Source: Tigriopus japonicus (Eukaryota > Arthropoda > Copepoda > Harpacticoida > Harpacticidae). Taken from it: a stretch of DNA of 64,000 bases. Positions 23,880 to 36,500 of the stretch are shown piece by piece. A program made the position numbers and the translations under genes. Within the stretch, counting starts at the first letter, position 1. Each line of letters starts with the position of its first letter. The stretch lies in NCBI GenBank assembly GCA_010645155.1, contig JAAGOF010000209.1, positions 493,492-557,491 on the forward strand, in the 5' to 3' direction. Below the pieces are notes generated by a model that did no database searches, was not told where the DNA came from, and saw only the letters and a program-made list of their open reading frames with translations.

Positions 23880-26800
23880 CTCGCTCATTCATTGGAGGTG
23901 CCTAAAAGTTTCTCCTCCTCATCGTCCTACTTGCAGGTGCCAAATAATGGCAGTGCAAAATCGTATTTGTCGACGAGAGCTCCTTCTTGGGGCTCGTGAG
24001 GCGTGTAATTAAAATAAGCATGCAAAGAACCCCACTTTCAGACTCGAGTATGATGCACCACTCACTACACACATACATATACGCTCAGGGCTTCTATCGT
24101 GGTTGGATTCAGAAGCAAGGATGACGCAATCCTCATTTTAATTGGTCTTGACATGTATGAAATACCAAATCATGACGAGATTATACGATCTCCTTTCGGC
24201 TAATTGAACATGAACTTGACAAAAGACACGCAAAGGGTGCGAGGATGCTGCCCTGAGGAGCGCCATTGACATTGGTTTTAGCAACAGCTCCAAGACTCAA
24301 GAACGGCACGTACAGCACAGGGCTTTTGCGAATAATAACAAGCAATGAACCAAAGAAGTGATAGCAAGATTAGAACTGACAAAAATTATGGTAACTCTTG
24401 TCTCTTGCCAAAATGAAGAATGGGATTTAAAAAATCACAAACCCTCATGTTATTCTTGTAATAAATGGCAAAAAGTTTCAAGGATTTATCTATTTTCAAT
24501 TTCATCGAACAAACTCAGGCGAGATGTTGGTCCTAAATCATGTTTGCAACAAGGTGATTTTTTCGAGAGGTACATTAGAGTTCCACTTAATTTTCGGTTC
24601 ATTCTAGACTTAAAATTTATTCCTTGTCGGTTATCATAGAAACAAGCAATACTAATACCAAAAAAATCACGGTCCACTTTTTGGTATAGACATGAGGGAA
24701 ATTTACTTGCTTCTGTCTCATTTGCCTCAGTTTGGGCATCAGTTTTAAGATTTGTAATCATTCATCTTAACAATTTGACAAACCCCCTAAATGAATCATA
24801 ACCTTTTGGTATCTCCAATCAATGAATTAGAAATATGTTTATCATCTTTCAGGCTAAAAGTCCAGAAACTGTTACTGTCACTATCACTATTGTTGGTTCC
24901 AAAGTCTTTAATTGCAAATCTGAGTAATCCAAGCAAAATAACTGGAAACACAATAAATTGACGAGCTTTAGAGTGCAACCATGCTCTTTATTGACCTGGA
25001 AGTGTGACAATGGTTGACAGGTCGTAATTACTTGCCAATATGCCCTGGTTTCCATTGACGGAAAAAGGAACAAGAAAGAGCCCAAAGGGGAACAGCACTC
25101 CAAAAACGTCAAAAGAGGCTGAAATAAGCTCACGAAGAGTTCAGAAGGGTGAACGACTTTGGAGGCGAAGCGGGAGAAAATCCGAGTTTCTGCCATCGGG
25201 GTCACGACGTTTGTGCCCTTTTCCAGCACTTCAAAGCACTGAAGTAAATATCTTTATTCGGGGAAACGTTTTCATTCCCAAACCAATCACTTCAGGCCCT
25301 TACAAATATTATCAAATAGGTTGTGTTGTCCCATATTCCCCGAAGCAATCTTGCCACTTGTTTGCCAAATTTCTTGTGGCTCCCCCGATTCAATTAGTTT
25401 CTTTTCTATGCCTTTAACGACCATGTGGGTTGCCCCTTTTGGATTACTAATCTGGTTGTGGTGGCTAATTTGCGACAATGATGGCCATAAATGGATTTGA
25501 GAAAATCAGCACCGTCTAAATAAATCTCTTCCCACTCTTTGAGCCAATCAAACACATTCTCCAATCGTTGGATTTGCTAAGCGTCTTTTTTAAAGAAGGA
25601 GGATGCTTTTATGGAGATGAGTTTTAGTCTCAGTCCATCAAGGATTGCGCAAGTTTCCTTGAAGTCCGTCTGTCACTCAAAGTCAGCATGAAGCCAACTC
25701 AATCTGAGGAAAGTTGAGGGGCTTGACTACCCATAAAAATTTGCATAGGTTATGGTCGATAACGACGATAGTAATAGCTGGTTTTTGAGCCCAGAGAGTG
25801 AAGGTTCAAATTTGCACTTGTCCTAATCATTGTCAATTTTCTCAAAATTGTAGGGCCCCATTGGGTTAATTCAGAAGTTGCCAAGGCTCTCAATTACTCG
25901 ACAATGTTCAAGGCTAGCCATTCATCAAAAGACAAGGAATAAGAAGTCTGGATGCAAATTGGCCCCAAACGTTTCCAAAATTCTTCCACAAAAGATTTGA
26001 CACGGTTTTCTACGAGAGATCTCTTAATCAAACCATGAATTTCAGAAATAATGAAACAATTTTTCCCTCTCGATGGAAATGGGATTTTCTCCCAGTTTCT
26101 GCTTTTTTGCCACCTCACTCTTGAAAACGAGTGTTGTTCTGGAATTGCATCTTTTAACATTCCAACGAAGTTCCAAAAAACCATTTGGAAAGCTCAATTT
26201 AAAACGTTGAGTCCTTATTTATGAGCACGCTCCATTTTAGCTTGAATACTCCTCGCAAGCAAATGTCAACCCTTTATGACTAAAAACCACGGTAAAATCT
26301 TCCACATAAAATGAGGGATCTGCCCATTTAAAAATGACGCTCTCAAGGGCAAATGATTAAAACCATTGCCATTGAGCATCACGATCAAAGCTCTTACCTC
26401 ATTAAATTATTTTCTCTTTTAGATCCTCAAAGCAAGAATCATTTTCATGGTCGTGGTGTTGTGGATCCCGATTCAAGTTTTCCCGATTTCACCACGCCAA
26501 TCAAGCATAACACCACTTCTACCACCACCACTACAATACCAACAACCCTTTTTGGAGATGGATGTAACAAATATCACAAAGCACTTTTACTTTCCTCTCC
26601 ACGAGTTCAGGTCAATGTTTTTCTTTCTTGAATCATCACCCCCTGGTCACTACACACACTCTCTCTCTGTGGATCTCCTGGTCTCTTCCGCATCCAAACT
26701 GCTCACATTGGAATATCACAGGTATTGGAAGTCCAGACCTGCCAGGCCCCTCCTCATCTAGCGGGATGAGCAGCTCAAAAACTGCCCCTCTCCTTCTCTC

Positions 26801-28529
26801 TTTTTAAGGTTTCTTTTGGGTTCACAGTTCGGGGGATGGACGGTGGACACTTGGTAGTGGTACCGCAATGCAGAATTCACTCTTTGTCAATCTGACTTCA
26901 TGAACGACATGAACCAAACTAAGCCAAGAAGGTAGGAATGATTATGGTTGGAAGTGGAGGATGACTTGGAATTGGTCGCCGAGCGCTGGTTTCGCGGGTC
27001 GGGAGGAATCATGTGAATGCTTTGGAGTTGGTGAGTGCGTGCGTGCGTGTGTATCTCGGGAATGCTTCCTCAACGATCCTCTCCCATGAATGGTTTACTG
27101 TAAAATTTTCTCCAAAGCCTTTGAGAGATACCATTCCAAAGAAACGGCTAGATTGGTCTGGGCTTTCTTCCTCATCAACGTCCGTTGGAAAATTATTGGC
27201 CTCTCTACTCAGATTATCTCATCTTTGTTATTTAGTGGCTCTATCAAGCGTGATACCTTATATGATAGATGAATAAACTTCAAATAAGATGTTTCCTAAA
27301 AGCTTTCTGGATCTTGCTATGGGTGGATTCACTTTGCATTAGCTGATTGAGCAGAAGTATCAAAACAAAGATAAATAGTGTCCAAATAGCTTGCAAAAAC
27401 TAAGGGTTCCTATTCTCTACTCTGGAAAAACTCGTTGATGTAGGATTAATACGATACATTCATGTGCGGTCAGTCTGTAGAAATCAAAACAAGAAATACT
27501 GTTCACAGTTTACAGCTGATCAATCCAAAACATTGTTAGCTGTTTTACGTTTGCCGATCCGAAGTCAAACGTTTTTCACCTTTTTTAAAACTTTTGTTAG
27601 GCTTACCCAAGAGTTTGTCTGGGTTAGACAGAAAGAGTTCAGGTTATGATTTGTTTGCAAATCTGGGTTAAAATCGTATGTCAAATTTCTGCAATGGGAA
27701 CCACTATATTGGTAAGTCGACCTTTCAGGCAACTCTATTAAAGTGGCACTAACAACCATAGAGATAAATGTAACAAAAAAACAATGAGGTCCCTTCTTTT
27801 TGGAAAATAAGAAAGTTCTTTTGTGCTAAAGCTTTTCTTGGGAACTTGCTGAATAATCAAACTTGAGGTCATTTATAACCTCAAAGAGTATCATTTTGTC
27901 ACAACGACCATGTTTTTCTCACAGCATCGAAAAACAGTGAGCACTTTTGCAAGATGATTACTGAAAAAATGTTAATGAGAAAATGATTGCCAAGGGCGAA
28001 GCATTTACTAATACCATTGGAATTTCATTTCTCAAATTTTTGATCAAATCATTTTTGCTTATATTTCAAGACCATCAGCTATCTTTGAAAAATAATTTCA
28101 AAATTTAAGAACTCCTAGCTCCACTTCTGTAGCGAATCTATTGATCTCTCTGAGTTGAAGTATGTATTATTTCGACCGCATTACTCTGTCCGTTCGATTC
28201 AGCTCTTAGCTAAATTACAGAAAGAGTAAGGAAGCAATTAAACGAAGAATCTCACGAGTTATGGCTTGCTTTTGTATCTCAATTTCTTCAACCGATGCTC
28301 GAAAAATGCATCTCTGTAGTGACTGACTAACTCACAGAGTGCCTTCCAAACTGGGGGTTTAATTTGACAAAATTTTCCCATCCACGTTTGATTTAGAAAA
28401 TCACAACAAACCAAATTGGAAACAAGCATCCGAACCAATAATTTTCTTCATATCGATTGTACCAGGTGCAAAAAGCAAGAACTTGTTTTTCCTTTTGAAT
28501 GAGCAAAACGCAAGGTTAGATATATTTCT

Positions 28530-28672
28530 TGAAAAATGTAATGAATTACAATTACAATTACTTCGTCGAAAAATGTTACTTATTACACGACAATAACATG
28601 TCAATTACAATTACTTCGTCGAAAAATGTTACTAATTACACGACAATAACATGTCAATTACAATTTTTCCAC
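28530..28672. repeat. two-unit 53-bp tandem repeat with ATTACAATTAC motif
   Basis: A unit of about 53 bp starting TCAATTACAATTACTTCGTC and containing TTACACGACAATAACATG occurs about twice in tandem with one or two differences. The preceding bases are also ATTACAATTAC-rich. It ends in a short C-rich tail (TTTTTCCACCTCTG), resembling the tail of the array at 29.3 kb, so both may belong to one element. Confidence 0.6.
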
Positions 28673-29095
28673 CTCTGTCACCCTTTTGCCTTTCAAAAAC
28701 GATGAGAATTAAAACAGACCGGCCATTTTTTTGTAGTGATGCAAAACTGTCAACTTATAATGCCTGAAAGGTCAATATGAAAGTGTAATTCACCAAAACC
28801 AAAAGCTTATGAACGGGCGTAAATATTAAAAGTATAATGCCACAAATCCCGCGGCATATTTTTCTTTTTCAGAAAACACGAACTGTGTATATGTATATCA
28901 AGTATGACGATATTTCAAAACTTTATTTTTGCACCTCATTTGTGGCATCTTTTAATCAAATTAACCTCAAATTAATGACAAAATAATTGTTTTGCAAGCA
29001 AAAACTGAAAAATTGGTTTTATGGCTAATTTGAGGAACAAAGATTTTGAATAGTAATTGCTAATTTGTAACAGAAAATTCGTCAAATACATGGCC

Positions 29096-29337
29096 AAAAA
29101 TGTATTTAATTACAATTACAATTACGTGGCCCAAAAATGTAATTAATTAAAAATGCATTTAATTGTAATTAAAATTACAAATGCATGTAATTGTAATTAA
29201 AATTACAAATGCATGTAATTGTAATTAAAATTACAAATGCATGTAATTGTAATTAAAATTACAAATGCATGTAATTGTAATTAAAATTACAAATGCAAGT
29301 AATTGTAATTAAAATTACAATTACTCCCCATCCCTGA
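29096..29337. repeat. 28-bp tandem array of palindromic GTAATTGTAATTAAAATTAC
   Basis: About five to six head-to-tail copies of a 28-bp unit, AAATGCAT followed by GTAATTGTAATTAAAATTAC. The unit is partly palindromic. The array is almost homogeneous and ends in TTACTCCCCATCCCTG. That terminal sequence, read in reverse (CAGGGATGGGGAGTAATTG), looks like the end of some hAT-type transposons, which suggests the array is the subterminal region of a transposable element. I could not find a matching left end or target duplication. Confidence 0.7.
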
Positions 29338-29857
29338 ATGAAAGCTATTTCGGTTCATATTTCCTGGATCTGTCAAGATACTGTTTGAAAAGAGCAGTGT
29401 TGAATTTCACACCTGCATCAAAACATAAAACACACTTTATTTAATTTTCTACAGGTCGTTAGCCTTTCCTTTTATTATATGTACGAATGTTATGGTATGG
29501 GCACATATCCCATGCTTGTGTTGAAGGAGGAAAATCAAGAGATTCTTGATTGATAGACATATGAAGCAATGATTTGCGTTTGAATGAAAAAATGACTTCT
29601 AGATAGCCTTTCATTTGTCCGTCTGTCAGCCTGAATCTAAATAAACCACGTATTTTATCCTATTTCTCCACAAAACTGAACAACACTTGGAAGGCAAGGC
29701 TAATGATAAGAAACCAAAGGTCAAACTAAAAAAGTAACCGCCAAAGCCATGGCATTTTTCGAACCACCAAAGCTATAATTATCCACGATAAAGAGGGTGA
29801 AACCAAAATTCACATCTTAGAATAACATGCCTTTAAATGTCAACACGCAAGGGTTTG

Positions 29858-29863
29858 TTTATT
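29858..29863 (-). terminator. candidate polyadenylation signal AATAAA
   Basis: AATAAA on the minus strand, about 420 bp beyond the stop codon of the calmodulin-like gene. It is the first such hexamer I noticed downstream, and such hexamers occur by chance in AT-rich DNA. Confidence 0.25.
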
Positions 29864-30279
29864 GAGAAAATGAGGGCATGGTTGAGTGAGATGTATAACA
29901 ATAATCATCAGCAGCTCAAAAGTGCAATCTCAATACTGGGGTTCTTGATTACATAATGATTTTGAGGTTAGCTTTCGGGAATTGGGGTATTGTATTCAAT
30001 ATCTGCAAAAGTTCCTGCAAAGCCCTTCATTCGCGGGGTTCTGATAACATTTCAGAAGGTCAAACGTGGCCATGAAACAAAAATTCTGCATAAAATATGA
30101 GGGCCACTAAATCGCGAAAACTCATCTAATCCAACAGATACGGGATGGGGCTCAGTTTTTTGAGCAAACAAAATATGCCTTTTTGAAAAGGATTGAAAGC
30201 TTCTAGAGTTTGAGAAAAATCGACGCAACGATTTTTTCACTCGCCCACGCAACCTCACTTTTCGCCTTTGGAAGCAGGC

Positions 30280-30511
30280 TCACTTTCGACTGAATCCACA
30301 ATCATTGGTATTCGTGGCATAGTTGACACTATGATGACTTTGCATCATGATGGTTAGGAATTCTTCAAAGTCGATCTTGCCGTCATCGTTCAAATCCGCC
30401 TCGGCAAACATCTCCTCAGCCTCTTCCAAGCTGAACGTATGTCCATAACGGGTCATGGCATCCCTCAACTCGTTCTTGGAGATACTCCCGTCGTTATTGT
30501 GGTCGAAGGCT
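30280..30511 (-). CDS. exon 3 of calmodulin-like gene
   Basis: Codes for the last base of codon 129 through K205 and the TGA stop. It contains the two intact calcium loops (FDHNNDGSISKNEL and ADLNDDGKIDFEEF) and ends in a 20-residue tail beyond the usual calmodulin C-terminus. Confidence 0.88.
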
Positions 30512-33500
30512 CTGAAACGTGGAGAAATTGAGACGCTTTTTGTTTGGACCATGTTGAACAACATAGAGGCAAGATAGATTGAAGCACCTCTTCTTGTGCT
30601 GTAGGCAAGTTGGATAAACCTACTACCCAGACCTAAAGTGACACATGAGTGATCTCACGATCTTTATCATGTTGCCCAAGGTCTTCAATCATACGGAGTA
30701 AGTCAATCGAGCATGATATTTTATACTCCGACTTTGTTCGTGTTGACTGTTTGAGACTCTGTGTTCCCCAAGAAACAAAACGTCAGTTTTGAGGGACACC
30801 GTCTCCTCTGGACTAGAGTAGACTCTCCCCTGGCTGAAATTATTTTACTAGGTTAGGTTGCTCATTTTATTCTTATTCTTATTTGCTCGGTTTTTACTTT
30901 CTAAAAGGATACTTTATACCTAAATTTTTTATTGTGTCTTTTTACCTTAATATGTGTCCAAAAGTAGATGTATGGGTGGGTCTTTATTTAAGGGATAAAA
31001 AATCTACATTGCATCAAAAAATGTCGGTAAGAAAAAAAATGGTGTTGATTTGCATGGAAAAACTAATAAGGCAAAGTGAGCTTAAAGTGAGCTCGTGATT
31101 TGAAAGTAACCCAATATCAAGTTGCTCTTCCAGTTTCTCGTTCATTTTATTGGTGGTCCTTTTATTCATGCTAAGTCTGAGATTAAACATCCTCGGATTA
31201 CCAGATTGTCTCCTACAAAAATGTCTTTTTTTGCCTTTCTCTTTGGGTCATTTCACTTTGTAGCCTTGCCTTTGTATAGCAGTCTGTCCTTGACATTTAA
31301 ACGGATCAATCAAAGATCATATCTTTCCCTCACTCCATTCAAAAACTCATACCCAGCATCAAGGTGTAAAATGAAAATGTCAGAAATTGGGGAAGAGGCT
31401 TTCTCAAATCTCGACACTCATCCGGCAACCCGAAACCTTTAATAGACCGGGGCCTTTAACGAGCCCCTTATTTAGAGTACCTGAAGGCCGCTCGGACATC
31501 ATCCAGACGATTGGCTTGCTTCTCCAAGGCCACAAGACCCACACTGACAAAATCTCCTCTGGACAGATAGCCTTCCCATGAGCATCCCGCCTCCACCACG
31601 AGATTCACGATGTCGTCCTCGGTCGGATTCTGGCCCAAGGATCGAAGAATGTATCCGATCTCTTTACATGGTATTGCGGTCAAGCCCTGAAGAAGAAGAA
31701 GAAGAGAAAAGGTCGGACAATAAATCGAGGGTCACATTCTTCATCCTACTGAGCTTTGCTCTTAATGAGCTCGAGGAACCTGACACCATTATACTGAACT
31801 ACTTAATAGAGCGTCTACTGTGTTGGTCGGAACTCGGAACACGAGGTTCTCTAACGAGAAAAAGGTGGCAGGGATGTAAGGCTTAGTGGAGAGGTCAGAT
31901 ATAAAGTAAATCTTGTTTTGAACAAATTATCTTGGTGTTTTTCTATAGTTTATCGCAAACGATTATATATAGCAACTCAATAGAAAGGTTGAAGATTGAA
32001 GTTTGGCCAGGGTTGGCAATCTCTCATTCGGCATTTTGCTCTTTCCAGAGGCACCCAAGACTAATAAAATGGAAATTTCAAGTTTAGACAATTCCATTAA
32101 AGCAAATAATTAATGATGATGAACTTTTGGAAGTCCAATAAGATGGCTAATGAGGGAAGCAGTAATTTGTATTTGGTAATTGCCAATTGACAAGTTGGGC
32201 TTTAACTTGTTGGGCAACATGCACTAAAGTTAAGAAGAATGACAACCAAAATATCAATCTGTAACCTGTCCCCCAAGGAACAAATTAGATGAAAAAAAAT
32301 CATCTTTCAACAAAGGCCTCCCCATGTTAATTATAAACATTAAGCTTTAAAATGTTACTGCAAAGTTCTTATTGATAACAATTAGAGAACCATGAAAATG
32401 TTTGTGACAAAAAACTATTTGCAATTCTTCAAGTGCAATGTGACATAGAGTTAATACTAGAGGCCCTAATATAGAGATTGGCCCGCAAAACCTTTGAATG
32501 CCCGACCGACATGTATTATCTGTGACATCTTCCAAAATGTGGGAAGTTTAAGTTTATGATAAAAGAAAACCTTTTCTTATCAGAAACACATCTAAACTAA
32601 TTAGATCATTTGATATCTCAGTTTGGTTGGTGAAAGTCTTCAAGCCTGCTGCAAATGTGTCTAAAGTGTATATGCATGTTTTGCAAAAAAGTGAATTTTT
32701 ATTAGTGTGAAGTTTAAACAAGCACTAATTAATGTCCCACGATTGGGTGACTGACAACTCAATCTAGAAGGAAGAAGTACTCTGGTTTGTTAGTGAACCT
32801 CTCCAGAATCAGCTGAATGGAGATACTATGTCTTGACCACTCACCAGAATGAACCATCAGCACTGTGTGTTAACCTACAACGGCCAGTCTCTATATATAT
32901 CGGTCCCTAGTTCAAATGGCAAGCTAACAATCTGTATTTTCCAACCTTAACGTGCATTTGGATTAACACTCTCCGATTTTTATCCTATGGCGACAAGAAG
33001 TGCGCTTGCTAAATGAGACGTCGTTCCGTACTTCTCTTCAATATTTCTTGGTCATTTATGTGAAAGGTTCAAGTAAGCGAACCCTTGAGCTATTAGGCGT
33101 CTATTTGTTTCATAGGACGCTAAAGTTCCCGACTCCATTTTCAAATAATTGGTTTCCTTCCTGTTTTTTTGTAAATTCAACTGAAACTTGTGTATCTCAC
33201 CGAAAGCGCTTTGATATTTTTCACCTTTCATAGAAATCAGAAACAAGAGACATAAATCCGAGCCTCGAGAAACCTTTAAGGCAAATAAGTTAAGGGCAAA
33301 TGGTTGTCTTTTCAAGCTTGAAAGGTATTGGAAAATTAGCTAACATTTTTAGTTACGGTTCACTTTTTGTTGTCTATTTTTGACCTTACCTTCAAAACTT
33401 ATTTCCTGCAAAGGCAGAATGCTAAATTTATTAATATTAATAAAATGTTTTCACTAAAACGTCAAACCTCATGAAATATGTATTGAGCATATAAGGTCGG

Positions 33501-36500
33501 CGTTTTACTTTGAGTTGTAAATCCCATTGCCCATTTTGAATAAATCTTGGAAAAGTATTCATTATGCGAAGCAATTTGTACGAGTTACGGTGAAAAAAGA
33601 ACTTGGATTTCATTTAGAGACAGCAACAAAGTTGAAGTTGGGACCCGGATTTACTGTTCCCACACTATTCCTGATTTTCTCCTACGCAGTGTTCCATTTC
33701 AGCCTTTTGTCCAAAAAGATAACTCTTGTCGAGCTTTCCTCTTGATCCAATCTGGCCTTGGGATCGTCCTCGTGGTGAGGACGACCTTTTTCGTTGTTTT
33801 CCTCAAAATGTACGAAACATCACGTCGCACTCTGTACTGTACTGTACTGTTCTACCTGGACAAACTAGTATCTTGGTTCATTAATATTCTTGATAATGAG
33901 AGGAGAGGTTGGAACTCGCTTTGAAGCACTTTCCCCGGTTACAATATCTTTGGGCAGACATGTTTGCAAGATAAGAGGAAAATATCCAATTTGAAAGCGT
34001 TTCTCATTTGAATATTTAGTGCTTGTCAAGACAGGAACGCACCGAGAAAACAAGACCAACATGATGGAGAAGAAATTCAAAAGCGAATAATGAACAAAGT
34101 TTATCTTTGTCTTGGCCCTAATTTCAAAGACCTCACACACTTGGAGTATAGTTTGTTTAAGAGATCTCATTTGAAGCACATTAATTGCAACTAACTTTTT
34201 TCAAGGTCAAAACAAAGGTAACAAAAGGTTTTTAACGATGCATTATCGCTAATTTGCTAAAAGCCAAACTCGTAAACAGTCTAGAGCTTCTGAAGTCGCC
34301 TTTTTCTTGAATTGGTCAATACAGGGTTCTGTGCTTTTTCAGTCCAATTTTTAAAATCTCACTGATTTCATGGAACACATATTTAATCAAAATTTAGGTC
34401 AACTCTATTTTTAATATTTCTTTCTAGACAATATTATTTTCTCCAGATTTAACGTTTTTGGCAAAACAATACTTATGTTTAAATGTAGGGAAATATTGAA
34501 AAGAAAAGAGATCAAAAGCAAAGTTAGCAAGATCTCAGAAGCAGTTTTTTCTACTTTTTCTCATAAATTCCGTTTGAAATGCCAACTGTTTCCAAAATAT
34601 GGCTCAAATGTGCCCTGAGATGAGCGGCGGTCAGAAAAGAAGCAATTCACCGAGTGCAACGCATCTTATATCAGGTCAAGCATGAACGCATTGATGCGTC
34701 CAACCCTGCAATCTACGTACTGCAGAGTAGCAAGAGAGTTCTGTGTGCAATGGAGAGGTCCAATTCTTGGGCTGAAACTGAATAGTCACGGAATTGAAGG
34801 AACGCGAGAAATGTTTTCTCATTTGTGACGTCATTGCAATCAAGGATAAATTTCACTCCGGAACATGTACCAATTCTGAAGCGAAATCAATTTTAGGTGG
34901 AATTAAGAAAATATTGCCCGATCGTATTGGGCTTTGTTTTTTTTTGACAGCATCTCTCAACGGAATTGTAAATCATTTACTTTCTGTGACATTTTCATTA
35001 CGACATTTTGACCTTCAGGCACATCGATAGGCCTATTGAGGAATAACACCGATTATCATCCGTTGTTTTTGCACTTAAATGTCTCTCGATTCCCTAGGGA
35101 ATTCGAGAAATTCTTGATTTAAATAAAAGTCACTAATCATCAGGTATTGTTTTCCTAAAACTAAAAGGTAAGTTGAAATTAGCCATTTTAGTCCGTTTTC
35201 GAATTGTGAAGCCTCTTTTTAAAACATGGGTTGAGTTGGTACGATCCTATCAAGAAATTCAGGGCGACAAAAAGTCTTGAAATAAGAAATTGTGCGTATT
35301 ATTTAGAATAATTCGTCTTTAAAACATCAATTGAAGATGCTAACACATTATGGAACAACTTCTATTTGAACTGCAACTATTCCTTTATAGGGACGTGCTT
35401 ATGATTCTTCCAATAATTTACAATAAGAAACTTTCAGGTTGTGATAAGTAAGTTAAATATCTATTTATCTCAATTAAAAACGTACTTATCCATCTTAACC
35501 CATCACTGTTTGAAATAAACTATTTTGGTTAAACAGTGAGTCACGCAACCTCCAGAATTTGCCGTTGAGATATTAAGAAGAGAAATATTTTGATCTTTCA
35601 ACTACCTAAAAAAATTAACAAAGGGATGTTCCTTGTGAATGTCAATACACCATATAACACGAAAATAATATACAAGGCACGAATATTCATGATATGTAAA
35701 ATATAATGTAAAATAACATAATAATAAATATAGTTAATATAATGTAAAATGTAAAAATATTTGAATTTGGGCATTGAATATGCAACCACACTTTTTGCCT
35801 GAACTGTAATTAATCCCACTAATTCTCCCGCAAATTACCAATCCTAATCAAAATTGGCTCTCCATTCCGTCGGCTACATAACTAAAAATTCGGAGAGGCC
35901 ATTTTACCGCTTCTACCCATCTTAGTTCTAGTTTACGTAATCGGCTACAAACACCTCATTCTGACCCTTAACGTTACTTTCTACTGGATTTCAATTCCGC
36001 GTTATTACGGCTTTTTCAAGTACCGACAAAGAAACAATCCAGGGTGTGTAGTTAACGTTTCTCTCACCATCAAAGTGGCCTTCTTCTCCCTCCCCTCCTA
36101 TTAGAGTGGCTTCCTGATTAGTGACTGAAATGTTTCGATTTTTGTATTCTGCTCCTAACATTTTACCCTCGTAGTGGCCCCCAAAGATATTCTCGAGTTA
36201 CGTTGTTTACGGGATGACCCTTGGCATAAAATTTGGGGAAATATTCCCGACACTCAGATTTGGATCGTGTCAAACGGCGAGACGACGACAAAAAGACACA
36301 ATCTGCTCTTGAATGTTATTGGATCATTTTTCAGGACGATTCTAACGTCTTAGGTACTGTTGTTGTTTCAAATTAGGAGGGGATTTTCAATTTCTAAAGA
36401 ACTTTTCAGTCACCAATTTCTTCACTGATTTACATGATAATTGTATTCCAGATGAAAACACTAAGGCCAAGCTACCGTAGTTCCTTTTTGTTTTTTTCCT

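Larger units (their letters stand above)
13910..30279. other. 16-kb gene-poor stretch
   Basis: I can support no complete gene here. It holds a (GGTC)n microsatellite at 23.86 kb, a weak possible terminal exon at 22,269-22,435 (minus), and ATTACAATTAC-type arrays at 28.5-29.3 kb. The frame at 19,083-19,613 and its opposite-strand partner at 19,159-19,449 show no family signature or splice context. Confidence 0.5.

Noticed and set aside
29096..29337. CRISPR-like array
   Set aside because: Units are head-to-tail with no unique spacers and the DNA is eukaryotic; it is a tandem minisatellite.
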